Counted from the stretch's first letter, positions 48,858 to 58,482 are shown. The stretch: 64,000 nucleotides of DNA from CAYNST01 sp964546435 (GCA_964546435.1 CAZJKJ010000011.1:1-64000), one strand, 5' to 3'. A program made the numbers and translations. Notes: a model not told the origin generated them from the letters alone.

Positions 48858-51800
48858 ATGCAGACAAACAGGAAGGAGAAGGCACGCGCGGGGCTGCTGT
48901 CGTTGCTGGTGGTTTTAATCATTTCGACCGGCCTGTTTCTACTCGCCCCCCACCTGAAGTTTGGGCCCGACAACTGGGCGCCGTTCGCGCCGGTCAGTCT
49001 CCGGCTCGCCGGTGTCATTGTCGTGCTGGTGATCTGGGCTCTGTGGATACTCTGGTCGCAGCAGCGTCTCGGCCCGGCTGCAGCGGAAGAAGAACCGTCG
49101 GCACCACCAGACTCTGTCAGGAATTTCCATCGGGACCCCGCATCCATAGCGGCAAGACAGAACCGGACGCGGATCACCGAAATATTGCGCGACAAAAGCC
49201 GGCGTGGCCTCGGGAAATTTTCACCCTATGAACGGCCCTGGTATCTGGTGCTGGGGCGAGAGGGCGCCGGTAAGGAAGCGTTGCTGACCCGCACCGGACT
49301 CGAAATGTCCCGCGTCGGATATGCAGAATCAGACCAGGGCTTATCCAGCACCGGCAGTCGGTGGTGGATTACCGACGAGGCGCTGTTTATCGACACGGCG
49401 GGTCTTTTGGGAAATCCGGAACAAACGTCGCAAGACCGCGAATATTTCTGGAATGTACTGCTCGATACGCTGCGAAGTTACCGTCGGCGACGGCCCGTCA
49501 ACGGCGTCATGGTCACGATCGACTTCGGAGAGCTGGTGGGCAGTCCGGAGGACGAACGTGCCGCGTTTGCCCAGACGTTGCGCCGCTCACTGCGGGAACT
49601 GGCCGCAAGGTTGAAGGTGGAGATTCCGGTGTACCTGGTGTGCACGAAAATGGACACGGTTCCGGGTTTTGTGGATTTCTTTGCCGATGCCGGGCTGGAG
49701 GAACGCGAACAGGTGTGGGGGGTGTCGATGGGCCGCCTGGAGGCCGGCGAGGTGATGACCCTGGAGTTTTTGAATGAGAAGCTGCGGGAGCTCAGTGCGT
49801 CGCTGTATGCACGCATGCTGGCGAGACTGAATCGCGAAACGGACAGCAACCTGCGGTGTGACATTCTCGCGTTTCCGAAGCACTTCGCGGGCGCGCGCAG
49901 TGCGGTGGCGATATTTGCGCGGGATGTCTTCAAGTCGTCGGGGTCTGTTGTGGAACCTTGCCTGCGAGGCATTTATTTTACGGCGGCAGAACCGGTGGTG
50001 GTGGAGCAGGCTGTCAAACTGTTTCCGTCTGTCTTTAGAGAACAGCAGGTCGTCGACCAGACATCCAAAAGCTTCTTTGTTCGCCGACTGTTTCAGGATC
50101 TGATCCTGGCGGAACCGGATCTCTCCGGGTTCGATACCCGCTATGAACGTGTTCTGATCTGGTCCCGGCGTGCCGCGGTTGGCGTCGCGGCGATGGTGTG
50201 CATAACTGCCGGGATCGCCTGGGCAGCGGTAACATCCAGACACGAGCAGGTGATGCAGTCCTTCAGGGAACAGCTGGCGCAGTACGAGGAGGCGAGGGCG
50301 GCTGATGCGTCGGGGCAGAGCCTGACCGAGCTGGCGCCGGCGCTGAATACCTTGTGGCGGGCGGTGAAGGTTGCGCAGGAATCCGGGATGCAGAGCTGGG
50401 CGAGTGCCGGTCTGGCAGATAATCGTCTCGCTGAAAGCGCACAGACACTGTACCTGAACGAGCTGCACCGGCTTCTGCTTCCGCAGTTGCTCGGTATGCT
50501 GGAGCAGGAACTGGAGCAATCGCGTGAGGATGAGGAAGTTTACGAAACGCTGCGAACCTATTTGATGTTCGGACACCTGGAGCACCTGGACAAAGTGCGG
50601 GTACTGGAGTGGTTAACCCGCGCATGGCACGGGCAGCGCACCAACCCCCAGGTGCAGGCGGCACTTGCGGTACATGTGGAGCGCCTCCTCGGGGCGTCGC
50701 TGCAGCCAAGCGTTCTCGACGGGCAGCTTGTCGCAAATGCCCGGGCACGAATCACTGCAATTCCCCTCGCTCAGCGAATCTACGAGCATATCCGCCGCAA
50801 GCCCGAGCACCGACGCGAAATCGCTTTGATGGAGCATCTGGGGGTCAGCCCGCATAGTGTTTTCAAGGTTGATCCCCAGAAGCGCCCGCACCTGCAGATT
50901 CCGTTCCTGTTCACTCGGGAGGGGCAAAAGGCATTCGCGGCCGGATTGAACGCGCCCCAGGTGAGCGCGTTTGCGGGGGAGGCCTGGGTGCTGGGTGATG
51001 CCGGCAGCCACGCGTCCGCAATGCACACCGCGGACATGCAGACAATCCGGCGCGAGGTGACGGCTTTGTATGCAGATGAATATGTCAAAGTCTGGGAGCG
51101 GGCGGTTGATGCCGTGGATCTGGTCGATATCCGCAGCTTGCAGCAGCTGGACATGCTTCTGAGGAACTTGCAGGATGCCCGTCAGTCTGCTCTGCGGAAC
51201 CTGTTAGCAATGGTGGCCATGAATACCGGGCAGGAGGCATTGCTGCCGGGCGCGGCGAAGGCGCTGGGTACCCGCCTCCAACCCGACGGTAATGCAGAAA
51301 ACCCCGGGTCACAGGTGGAATCCGCGATGGCCGCGGGCGGACAAAAGGTTGTGGACACCATCGGTAGCGTTTTCGTCGGGGCGGCGGAGCTGGCAACCGT
51401 TGCCAACAGATTCCGGGAGCTGAACCGCCTGGCCGCGACGGAGATGTCCGCAGAAATGCCAACCGGTGGCCTCGGCGATCATCTGCAGGCGCTGCATGCC
51501 TGGGTGGCCGAGATCAGCAGTGCGGCGGATCCGGGCGCGCGGGCATTTTCCATGGCCGCAGCGCGCTATGGTGACGTATCCGCAAATCCCGCCATGGCAT
51601 TACATGATTACGCGCAGACATTCCCGCCACCCGTTCGCGACTGGCTTGAACGGCTGGCGGACGAAAGCTGGCGGCTGGTTACGGATAGTGCGCGGCAACA
51701 TCTGGCGGCAACCTGGACATCACAGGTCTACGAGCCCTATCGCCGGACCCTGCAGGGGCGTTACCCCCTGAACGGCGCCGCCGCGGAGGAGGCGGCCTTG

Positions 51801-52418
51801 CACGATTTCGTTCAGTTCTTCAAATCTGGAGGCACGCTGGATCAGTATTATCAGGATTTCCTCTCGCCATTTATCGTGTCGACGGGGCAGTGGCGTAATC
51901 GCACCGTGGACCGCCAGAGCCTGAGAATTCCGGCGAATATTCTGCGACAGTTGCAGCGCGCCGGAAAAATCCGGGATGCATTCTTCCGGAATGACGACGG
52001 CTCGGTCAATATGACCCTGAATCTCAGACCTCACGCCATGGATGAAAGCGATGCGCGCTTTTCAATGGAAGTCGGTGATCAACGTTTGAGCTACAGTCAC
52101 GGACCGCGTTTCTGGACTTCCCTGACCTGGGAGGCGACCAGCGAGAATCTGCTCATCCGGCTGGCGTTCGAAGATTTGCAGGGACGCTGGCACCACCGGG
52201 ATTATCATGGCGTTTGGGCGTGGTTAAGGTTACTTGATGCATCTTATATGGAGAGAACTGCCGATCAAGCGGCCTATCTGGTTACCTTTGCCATGGAAGA
52301 TCAGGCACAGTTCGCCCGAAGCCGGCAGAAAATTGTTTATGAAATCAAGACGCAAGGCGCCGATAATCCGCTTCGTCGGGACTTGCTGACCACCTTTGAC
52401 CTGCCGGCAGGATTCTGA
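48858..52418 (+). CDS. tssM: T6SS inner-membrane protein TssM (IcmF), atypical Walker A
   Basis: A 1186-residue protein. Two N-terminal membrane helices (about 10-28 and 45-66), a cytoplasmic GTPase-like domain, a third helix (about 435-458) and a large periplasmic domain ending in the TssJ-binding beta domain. The nucleotide-binding loop reads LGREGAGKEALL: the Ser/Thr after the Lys is Glu, so binding or hydrolysis may be lost, while FIDTAG and CTKMD remain. ATG at 48858 has CAGGAAGAG before it. The periplasmic part carries the pattern of IcmF-related proteins, with ATWTSQVYEPYRRTLQGRYP near residue 950. Confidence 0.95.
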   Translation: MQTNRKEKARAGLLSLLVVLIISTGLFLLAPHLKFGPDNWAPFAPVSLRLAGVIVVLVIWALWILWSQQRLGPAAAEEEPSAPPDSVRNFHRDPASIAARQNRTRITEILRDKSRRGLGKFSPYERPWYLVLGREGAGKEALLTRTGLEMSRVGYAESDQGLSSTGSRWWITDEALFIDTAGLLGNPEQTSQDREYFWNVLLDTLRSYRRRRPVNGVMVTIDFGELVGSPEDERAAFAQTLRRSLRELAARLKVEIPVYLVCTKMDTVPGFVDFFADAGLEEREQVWGVSMGRLEAGEVMTLEFLNEKLRELSASLYARMLARLNRETDSNLRCDILAFPKHFAGARSAVAIFARDVFKSSGSVVEPCLRGIYFTAAEPVVVEQAVKLFPSVFREQQVVDQTSKSFFVRRLFQDLILAEPDLSGFDTRYERVLIWSRRAAVGVAAMVCITAGIAWAAVTSRHEQVMQSFREQLAQYEEARAADASGQSLTELAPALNTLWRAVKVAQESGMQSWASAGLADNRLAESAQTLYLNELHRLLLPQLLGMLEQELEQSREDEEVYETLRTYLMFGHLEHLDKVRVLEWLTRAWHGQRTNPQVQAALAVHVERLLGASLQPSVLDGQLVANARARITAIPLAQRIYEHIRRKPEHRREIALMEHLGVSPHSVFKVDPQKRPHLQIPFLFTREGQKAFAAGLNAPQVSAFAGEAWVLGDAGSHASAMHTADMQTIRREVTALYADEYVKVWERAVDAVDLVDIRSLQQLDMLLRNLQDARQSALRNLLAMVAMNTGQEALLPGAAKALGTRLQPDGNAENPGSQVESAMAAGGQKVVDTIGSVFVGAAELATVANRFRELNRLAATEMSAEMPTGGLGDHLQALHAWVAEISSAADPGARAFSMAAARYGDVSANPAMALHDYAQTFPPPVRDWLERLADESWRLVTDSARQHLAATWTSQVYEPYRRTLQGRYPLNGAAAEEAALHDFVQFFKSGGTLDQYYQDFLSPFIVSTGQWRNRTVDRQSLRIPANILRQLQRAGKIRDAFFRNDDGSVNMTLNLRPHAMDESDARFSMEVGDQRLSYSHGPRFWTSLTWEATSENLLIRLAFEDLQGRWHHRDYHGVWAWLRLLDASYMERTADQAAYLVTFAMEDQAQFARSRQKIVYEIKTQGADNPLRRDLLTTFDLPAGF

Positions 52419-52427
52419 ATCCGGCAG
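52401..52427. terminator. Hairpin spanning the tssM stop codon
   Basis: CTGCCGG (52401-52407) pairs with CCGGCAG (52421-52427), loop 13 bases, overlapping the TGA at 52416-52418. A run of seven T begins about 30 bases further on, too far for a classical terminator. It may separate the structural operon from the pppA-ppkA genes. Confidence 0.4.
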
Positions 52428-52832
52428 GGAAGAGATTCGGGGGACACGACAGGTTTTTTTGCGCCGACGCCCCTGGAAGAGTAGTGCTTGCAGAATATTT
52501 GCCAAGGAATACCATGATTCATTTACTAAATCCTCGTTCTGCAGGATATTCTTGAGCCTTCCGAAGTTGGGACCGGCGTGTCCCAAACCCGCTGGAGACC
52601 GACCGCACGCGCGCGGGTGCGTTGGCATGCATTCACCGGACATCTGATGATGAACCCTGGTTGGAGCGGGAGCGCGGTGCGCAGCCCGGTAATCGCGCCG
52701 GCGGCAAGAGTAGTCGCCGACGAACGGTCAATAAAGGCCATTTGTTGATCGACTGGACGCTGTCAATGCGACTTGGACGATGGAATTTCACGCGCCAACT
52801 TGGTTTAATAATGAACAGACGGTAAAAAACAG
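52419..52832. other. Spacer between tssM and pppA, 414 bp
   Basis: A long gap inside an otherwise compact operon, so pppA and ppkA probably have their own promoter here. Only short open frames without ribosome sites are seen (one encoding a 32-residue peptide, at about 52651-52749). No promoter could be assigned with confidence. Confidence 0.4.
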
Positions 52833-53633
52833 ATGAGCGATAAAACCTTCCGCCGCCCGATCGAGTGGCATTGTGGTGCCCGTACAGATCGCGGGCGAGT
52901 GCGAGAGCTGAACGAAGACGCCTTGATCGCCCGTCCGGATATTCGCCTGTGGGCGGTAGCTGATGGAATGGGGGGGCATCAGGTGGGCGACGTGGCCAGC
53001 CGCATTATCGTGGAAAGTCTGGCTGAATCGAACGGAAGTCTGCGTTTGAGTACGTTTGTCGACGAAATCGAGCAGAAGTTGCGGGATGCCAATCAGCGCA
53101 TTATGCATTATGCATCGACCATGTTTGAGGAAGGTGCGACCATGGGAAGCACTCTGGTCAGCCTGCTGATATGCGGGCGGGTCGGCGTTTCCCTCTGGCT
53201 TGGCGATTCCCGGTTGTACCGGCTGCGGAATCAGCAGTTGACGCAAATTACGTCGGACCACAGCCATGTGCAGGAGCTGGTGCGCATGGGTGCGATTACT
53301 GCTGAGGAAGCTGCCGATCACCCCCAGTCGAATGTGATCACCCGTGCGGTGGGTGTGGATGAGGAAGGACTGGTGGATATGGCGGTTTTTAACGTGCAGA
53401 TGGGCGACACGTTCCTGCTGTGCAGTGATGGCCTCCACAATACTGTCGACCAGCAGAAGATCCGGATGCTCCTGAGTCGCCACGATGCTCAGGGTGCGGC
53501 CGACGCGCTTGTTGCTGCCTCGCTGGAAAATGGTGCGCCCGACAATGTATCGGTGATTGTGATAAAAGGCGAGCCGGGGAAGTTCGAAAGCAGCGAGTTC
53601 GAAGACTACAGGGGCCATCACCAGTTGATATAA
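52833..53633 (+). CDS. pppA: PP2C-family Ser/Thr phosphatase PppA
   Basis: A 266-residue PP2C phosphatase. Metal and phosphate-binding motifs are intact: RTDRGRVRELNEDALIARP, WAVADGMGGHQVGD, GSTLVSLLICG, FLLCSDGLHNTVD and GAPDNVSVIVI. It removes phosphate from Fha-type T6SS regulators and so turns the machine off. It is encoded directly before the kinase ppkA, the normal pairing of this switch. No membrane segment. Confidence 0.93.
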   Translation: MSDKTFRRPIEWHCGARTDRGRVRELNEDALIARPDIRLWAVADGMGGHQVGDVASRIIVESLAESNGSLRLSTFVDEIEQKLRDANQRIMHYASTMFEEGATMGSTLVSLLICGRVGVSLWLGDSRLYRLRNQQLTQITSDHSHVQELVRMGAITAEEAADHPQSNVITRAVGVDEEGLVDMAVFNVQMGDTFLLCSDGLHNTVDQQKIRMLLSRHDAQGAADALVAASLENGAPDNVSVIVIKGEPGKFESSEFEDYRGHHQLI

Positions 53634-53664
53634 GGTAATGCACTGAACGATTTCAGGGAATCCG

Positions 53665-53703
53665 ATGACCGCAGCGGAAAAGAAGAATCAGCCAGATGAG
53701 TAA
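53665..53703 (+). CDS. Possible 12-codon leader peptide overlapping the ppkA start
   Basis: ATG at 53665 with AGGGAA six bases upstream begins a 12-residue reading frame (MTAAEKKNQPDE) that stops at 53701-53703, seven bases past the ppkA ATG. The ppkA start itself has a weaker ribosome site, so translation of this short frame could feed ribosomes to ppkA. It could also be chance. Confidence 0.3.
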   Translation: MTAAEKKNQPDE

Positions 53704-56329
53704 AGACAAGTTGGGCCAGCAGCCAGACGAATCGGTGTACGGATCGAAAGATCAGGACAAGACACGCATTCGCCCGGCGAAAGCCAAGGCAGCACGGCCG
53801 GCCGAGCCATCTGGGGATCTGATTGCAGGAACCGGGTCGCTGTCGTCGGACACGGACATTGAACCCTCACTGGGCTCGGGCATTCTGGACGATGAATCGT
53901 CTTATACCGCCGTTGATGTCGGTCGAGACCTGCGCGTCCCGGCGGATACTCAGCCGCTGGACACGGAATCCGTACAGCCACCTCCCCCGCCTGCCAGAAA
54001 CGGGCGCAATGCCAGTCTCACCCCCACGGACATCCTGAAGAACCGGTTCATTCTTGAACGGGTACTCGGTGCCGGTGGCATGGGGGTAGTTTACAAGGCG
54101 AAGGATCTCCTCAAGGTGGAGGCGCAGGATCGGGATCCCTACGTCGCCATCAAGGTCCTCGGAGAAGAATTCAAATACCATCCGGAAGCGTTTATCGCGC
54201 TGCAACGTGAATCCCGCAAAACCCAGCGGATTGCGCACCCCAACATCGTCAACGTTTACGATTTCGACAAGGATGGCGACACGGTCTTTATGACCATGGA
54301 ATATCTTGAAGGGGTGGGTCTGGATGTCCTCATCAAAAAGTACCGCAGCACGGGCGGACTGCCGCGACCGGACGTCTGGGTCATTCTGGAAGGCATTTGT
54401 GCGGCACTGGCCTACGCGCATGATCAAAACATCATTCACTCGGATCTGAAGCCGGGCAATATTTTTGTCACCCAGTACAACACTGCCAAAGTATTCGATT
54501 TCGGGATCGCCCGGGCCGTCGCCAGCGCCGAGCTGGGTGATCAGGATTACGATGACAGAACCGTATTTGACGCCGGTAACCTCGGGGCGCTGACGCCGGC
54601 CTATGCCAGCCTGGAAATGCTCGAAGGTGACCCCCCGGACGTGCGGGACGATATCTACGCCGTCGGTTGTATCGCTTACGAGATGTTCACGGGCAAGCAC
54701 CCGTATCAGCGCAAGAACGCCCGCGATGCCAAAAAGCTCGGCCTTAAGCCCGCCAGAATTGAAGGTCTGCGCAAGGACCAGTGGCGGGCGATTGAGCGCG
54801 CCCTGGCGTTCAACCGCCACGACCGGATCGGTTCGGTTCACGAATTTTCAAATCAACTGAAGAAGAAAGACAGCCTGCCGCCGCAGATCTGGATGATGGC
54901 GGCGGTGTTGCTGATCACACTGGTATCGGCGGTGGCCTACTTCAATACCCAGGCGTTCCGCTATTCGCAGCCGAAGATGTCGGAAGACGAAGTGCGGATG
55001 CAGATCGAACGTCAGATTCGCCTGGAAATGCTGCAGAAAAACATTTCCGAGATGATCGCGTCGCCGGTATTTGATGAACGCTGGGAGCGCGTGCTGTGGG
55101 AGCGGGTGCAGAACCTGATGGAGCTGCTTGGAATGGATAACGAGCAGGTGCGCACAACTCTCAAACAGGTCTACGGGCTTTATCTGGTGCAGATCGAAGC
55201 GGCACTGGAGAAAAATGACATCCAGCTGGCGAAGCAGTACATCGAACGCGGTGGACGCTATCATCAGGGCGAAATCGAATTGAAGGTGCTGAGCCAGATT
55301 GTCGAATCAGTGGAAGGCGACCTACTTGAGCAGGGGAGCGCGCACGCGGAAAAACCGCTGCAACCGGGCGCGGACCCGCAGGCGCAACCCAGGCCTGCCG
55401 ATGCGACGGCGGTGGCACGCCAACAGGAATTCGACCGCGTACTGGCGAGTGTTACCGAGCAGCTGCACTGTAACCGTCTGTTGGAGATGGACGTTTTCAT
55501 TCAGGACATTCAAAAGCTGCGGACCCTCAACATGGAGCGGTATGGCGGCCAGGAAGCGGCCATCATTCGCGGCTTGAGCGATTGCATATCCAAAATTGCG
55601 CGCAACTTTCCCGAGCGGGCGAAGGTGGCTCGCACGGCGGCGCTTTCGATATTCCCCAATAACGCCACACTGACAGAAATCGATATCACCACCCGCGACA
55701 ATTGCACGCTTTCACTGGCCGGCGCCGGGAATAAAGGCAAGCGCGGATTGTGTCAGGATATACTTTCCGGCGGTGGTCGCAGTCCGCGCATGGTGGTCAT
55801 CCCGGCGGGCGGCGCTGTAGCTGCCTTCGCGGTGGGAAAGTACGAAGTGACCGTCGCCGAAATCAATCATTACTGTCGCGCCAGTGGCTCCTGTCGCAGC
55901 ATCAACGAAAGCAATTCGGCCTTGCCGGCGACCGGGCTGTCTATCGAAATGATTGGCAGCTATCTGTCGTGGCTGAGTGCGGAAACCGGATTCAAGTACC
56001 GGCTTCCCACGCTCGAAGAATGGCAGCACGCCGCGCAGGCCAGCGGAAACAGTCTGGATTCAAACCGCAATTGCAAACTGGATAATCGCGGCATAAATGT
56101 TGGCGGAACGCTGGTAAATGCGACCGTAGGCAAGCAAAATAGCTGGGGTTTGGTCAACTATATCGGTAACGCTTCAGAATGGGTAACCAGTGGCGGTGGT
56201 CTCGTGGCGGCGGGCGGCTCGTTTGCAACGCCAATGGATGAATGTTCAATTGAATACAGTCAGCCGGCCGGTCCGCCGGGATCAGACAACGGATTCCGCG
56301 TATTGCGCGAACTCGTCCCGACATCGTGA
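53696..56329 (+). CDS. ppkA: T6SS Ser/Thr kinase PpkA with FGE-like sensor domain
   Basis: An 877-residue protein. A disordered Thr/Asp-rich N-terminus (1-110) precedes a Hanks-type kinase (about 114-390): GAGGMGVVYKAK, AIKVL, the catalytic loop HSDLKPGNIFV (Ser replaces Arg, a non-RD kinase) and FDFGIA. A membrane helix (about 397-416) is followed by a coiled coil and, at about 695-875, a formylglycine-generating-enzyme/sulfatase-modifying-factor fold (VGKYEVTVAEINHYC, YRLPTLEEWQHAA, GNASEWV, DNGFRVLREL). AGGSF replaces the usual RGGSW, so the domain is probably a periplasmic sensor rather than an enzyme. It would phosphorylate TagH or TssL; PppA is just upstream. Confidence 0.92.
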   Translation: MSKDKLGQQPDESVYGSKDQDKTRIRPAKAKAARPAEPSGDLIAGTGSLSSDTDIEPSLGSGILDDESSYTAVDVGRDLRVPADTQPLDTESVQPPPPPARNGRNASLTPTDILKNRFILERVLGAGGMGVVYKAKDLLKVEAQDRDPYVAIKVLGEEFKYHPEAFIALQRESRKTQRIAHPNIVNVYDFDKDGDTVFMTMEYLEGVGLDVLIKKYRSTGGLPRPDVWVILEGICAALAYAHDQNIIHSDLKPGNIFVTQYNTAKVFDFGIARAVASAELGDQDYDDRTVFDAGNLGALTPAYASLEMLEGDPPDVRDDIYAVGCIAYEMFTGKHPYQRKNARDAKKLGLKPARIEGLRKDQWRAIERALAFNRHDRIGSVHEFSNQLKKKDSLPPQIWMMAAVLLITLVSAVAYFNTQAFRYSQPKMSEDEVRMQIERQIRLEMLQKNISEMIASPVFDERWERVLWERVQNLMELLGMDNEQVRTTLKQVYGLYLVQIEAALEKNDIQLAKQYIERGGRYHQGEIELKVLSQIVESVEGDLLEQGSAHAEKPLQPGADPQAQPRPADATAVARQQEFDRVLASVTEQLHCNRLLEMDVFIQDIQKLRTLNMERYGGQEAAIIRGLSDCISKIARNFPERAKVARTAALSIFPNNATLTEIDITTRDNCTLSLAGAGNKGKRGLCQDILSGGGRSPRMVVIPAGGAVAAFAVGKYEVTVAEINHYCRASGSCRSINESNSALPATGLSIEMIGSYLSWLSAETGFKYRLPTLEEWQHAAQASGNSLDSNRNCKLDNRGINVGGTLVNATVGKQNSWGLVNYIGNASEWVTSGGGLVAAGGSFATPMDECSIEYSQPAGPPGSDNGFRVLRELVPTS

Positions 56330-56394
56330 AAGAATATTTACTCTACTGAACAATACTGGTGGTACGGCCGATCGATGGAAACTGGAGCTTCGAC

Positions 56395-56646
56395 ATGACG
56401 GAAATTAATTATTCCGCGCTGGTACGTGAGTTGCTGGACGACTATTTCGAGCGTCGGCTCAGTCGCTATGAATACCTGGCCCGGCGGCGTGCACTCATGG
56501 ACCGGATTGATCGTGAGTTCAACGGCGAAAGCATCGCCCAGCACTGGTTCGAAGAGGACCTGGCCGGATTTATCAATCAACCCGATACCACGGCCGTGGC
56601 GGACAGCGCAAAAACCATCCCCGGTGAGCGACAAAGAGCGAAATAA
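56395..56646 (+). CDS. Small protein of unknown function beside the ExbBD motor
   Basis: An 83-residue, soluble, highly charged helical protein (MTEINYSALVRELLDDYFER, then RLSRYEYLARRRALMDRID). GGAG is correctly spaced before the ATG at 56395. It lies 65 bases after ppkA and 142 before the TolQ/ExbB gene. I recall small helical proteins of this type next to TolQ-ExbD-AgmX gene sets, which fits its position, but no function can be given. Confidence 0.65.
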   Translation: MTEINYSALVRELLDDYFERRLSRYEYLARRRALMDRIDREFNGESIAQHWFEEDLAGFINQPDTTAVADSAKTIPGERQRAK

Positions 56647-56788
56647 TTTTGTGATCCGTCATGATTTCCATGCCCGCCTGAGGACCCTCTGCAATCTTCC
56701 CGGCAATCCTGACTCAATCCTTCGCTGAGTTCTTCGGCGATTTTTGCAATCCCAGACAACACTACCCAGAAGTTCGAGGCACCACTCA

Positions 56789-57406
56789 ATGGAACTGGTT
56801 AAATTTTTTCAAGCAGGCGGACCCTTCATGTACGCGATACTGGCTGTGTTCGCCGGTGGTCTGATCATCGCCGTGGAGAGGCTGGTGGTGATTTCATCGA
56901 CACAGTCCCGGACCAATCGCGTCTGGAACCAGCTTACCCCGTTACTGCATGCGCGGGATTTACCTCAGGCTGAACGGCTGTTGCAGTCCCATACCACACC
57001 GCTCGCCCGGGTGCTGCAATATGGTCTTGCGAGAATGCGGCGCCAGGCCCGCCGGGAATCCATAGAGAGCGCCATGGAAGAAGGCATTATGGAAGTGATG
57101 CCCGAGCTGGAAAAACGCACCCACTACCTGGCCACCCTCGCCAACATTGCCACGCTACTCGGCTTGCTGGGTACTATTATCGGCCTTATAGAAGCCTTTA
57201 CGGCAGTTGCCAACGCGGATCCGGCCGAGAAGGCGGACCTGCTTTCGGCGAGCATTTCGGTGGCCATGAACACCACGGCTTTCGGCCTGGTGGCGGCCAT
57301 TCCGCTGATATTCATACATACCTGGCTGGCCACCAAGACCACGCGCCTGATGGACAATATCGAAATGGCGAGCGTGAAATGTCTCAATCTCATTACTGAA
57401 GAATAA
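56789..57406 (+). CDS. MotA/TolQ/ExbB family proton-channel protein
   Basis: A 205-residue inner-membrane protein with three helices: FMYAILAVFAGGLIIAVERL (about 13-33), then YLATLANIATLLGLLGTIIGLIEAF (about 110-135) and NTTAFGLVAAIPLIFIHTW (about 160-180). The central pattern LATLANIATLLGLLGTIIG is the ExbB/TolQ/MotA signature. Together with the two ExbD proteins downstream it would form a proton-driven motor acting on a periplasmic partner. First gene of a four-gene operon (eight-base and overlapping junctions). Confidence 0.92.
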   Translation: MELVKFFQAGGPFMYAILAVFAGGLIIAVERLVVISSTQSRTNRVWNQLTPLLHARDLPQAERLLQSHTTPLARVLQYGLARMRRQARRESIESAMEEGIMEVMPELEKRTHYLATLANIATLLGLLGTIIGLIEAFTAVANADPAEKADLLSASISVAMNTTAFGLVAAIPLIFIHTWLATKTTRLMDNIEMASVKCLNLITEE

Positions 57407-57413
57407 GCCTGCC

Positions 57414-57983
57414 ATGAAGTTGCGGCGCAGGAAAAAAATTCTGCAGGAAACGGTGGAGCTGAACATCACGGCATTTCTCAATCTGATGGTTGTGCTGGTG
57501 CCGTTTTTGTTGATCACCGCGGTATTTTCCCGCATGACTGTGCTGGAGTTGACGCTGCCGGCATTCGGGACAGAAGCCGGTTCCGAAGAGGCAGTGACGC
57601 TCCAGTTACAGATGCTCGTGTATCCGGACCGGCTGGAGATTCGTGATGTACAACACGGCCGCATCGCCGCGTTCCCGGTAGAGAATCGCGAGATCAACTG
57701 GCGACCGGTCAACGCTACGTTGCTGCAAATCAAATCCGCCTTTCCGGACAGCCGTTCCATAACCTTGCTGCTACATCCGGATATCAGCTACAGCCAGCTC
57801 ATCGAAATCATGGATCAGGTCAGCATCGCCCAGGTGGTGAACCAGGCTACCCTGGAAACGTATGAGTTGTTTCCCGACGTGGCGGTCGGCGGTGCGCCAT
57901 CGTCAGCTGCGGACCGGGACATTTCTCTGGAGGAGCTGGGCGGGAAACTCCGGCCGTCCAACGGTGACGCGCATGCAAAGTAA
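57414..57983 (+). CDS. ExbD/TolR family protein 1
   Basis: A 189-residue protein with a basic N-terminus (MKLRRRKKILQETVELNITA), one membrane helix (about residues 19-38, FLNLMVVLVPFLLITAVFSR) and a periplasmic ExbD/TolR domain ending near EIMDQVSIAQVVNQA. The protonatable Asp of ExbD/TolR (usually D in the PLIDVMLVLL motif) is replaced here: the motif reads ITAFLNLMVVLVPFLL, with Asn at that position. The protein may therefore be a structural half of the motor. Its C-terminal tail is polar and variable. Confidence 0.88.
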   Translation: MKLRRRKKILQETVELNITAFLNLMVVLVPFLLITAVFSRMTVLELTLPAFGTEAGSEEAVTLQLQMLVYPDRLEIRDVQHGRIAAFPVENREINWRPVNATLLQIKSAFPDSRSITLLLHPDISYSQLIEIMDQVSIAQVVNQATLETYELFPDVAVGGAPSSAADRDISLEELGGKLRPSNGDAHAK

Positions 57984-58482
57984 ATCCCGTCGCGCGCGGC
58001 GCATGGAGCGGCACCACAAGATGCTCAAACCGAGACCACTGAATCTGGTGTCGCTCATGGACATTTTCACGATTCTGGTGTTCTTCCTTCTGGTTAATTC
58101 CTCCAGTGCTCCCCAACTGCCCACCCGGAAAGACCTGACCTTGCCGAGCTCGGTCAGTCAGAAAGTTCCCGAAGATTCGGTGGTGCTGGCAATCACACCC
58201 GAGCGGATTCTCCTGCAGGGCAAGGAAATCGTGCAGTTGCAATCGCTGGATTCGGCCAGCGGCGAAGTGATATTGCCGCTGCAGGATGAGCTGGTATTTC
58301 ACGCTAAAAACCGGCAACTGGACAGTCGCGAGGAAATCGGCGGTCTGGCGGTAACGATCATGGGAGATGAGAATATTGCATACGGATTATTGCACCGCAT
58401 TTTGCAGACCTGTCAGGCAGCAAATTACACCCGGATTGCCTTTGCGGCACAGCAGAAAGACCAGGCAGGGATCGGCAATTAA
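57973..58482 (+). CDS. ExbD/TolR family protein 2
   Basis: A 169-residue ExbD/TolR-like protein. The segment RPLNLVSLMDIFTILVFFLL, followed by VNSSS, keeps the membrane Asp (SLMDIF) that carries protons in ExbD/TolR, unlike the first ExbD of this operon. The periplasmic part (about 70-160) has the TolR-type fold. The ATG at 57973 overlaps the end of exbD 1 by 11 bases. Two non-identical ExbD proteins beside one ExbB is the layout of Myxococcus AglRQS-type motors. Confidence 0.9.
   Translation: MQSKSRRARRMERHHKMLKPRPLNLVSLMDIFTILVFFLLVNSSSAPQLPTRKDLTLPSSVSQKVPEDSVVLAITPERILLQGKEIVQLQSLDSASGEVILPLQDELVFHAKNRQLDSREEIGGLAVTIMGDENIAYGLLHRILQTCQAANYTRIAFAAQQKDQAGIGN

Noticed and set aside
52526..52741. 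71-codon minus-strand frame in the tssM-pppA spacer
   Set aside because: No ribosome site, no recognisable family, and Arg/Cys-rich composition typical of a random GC-rich frame.
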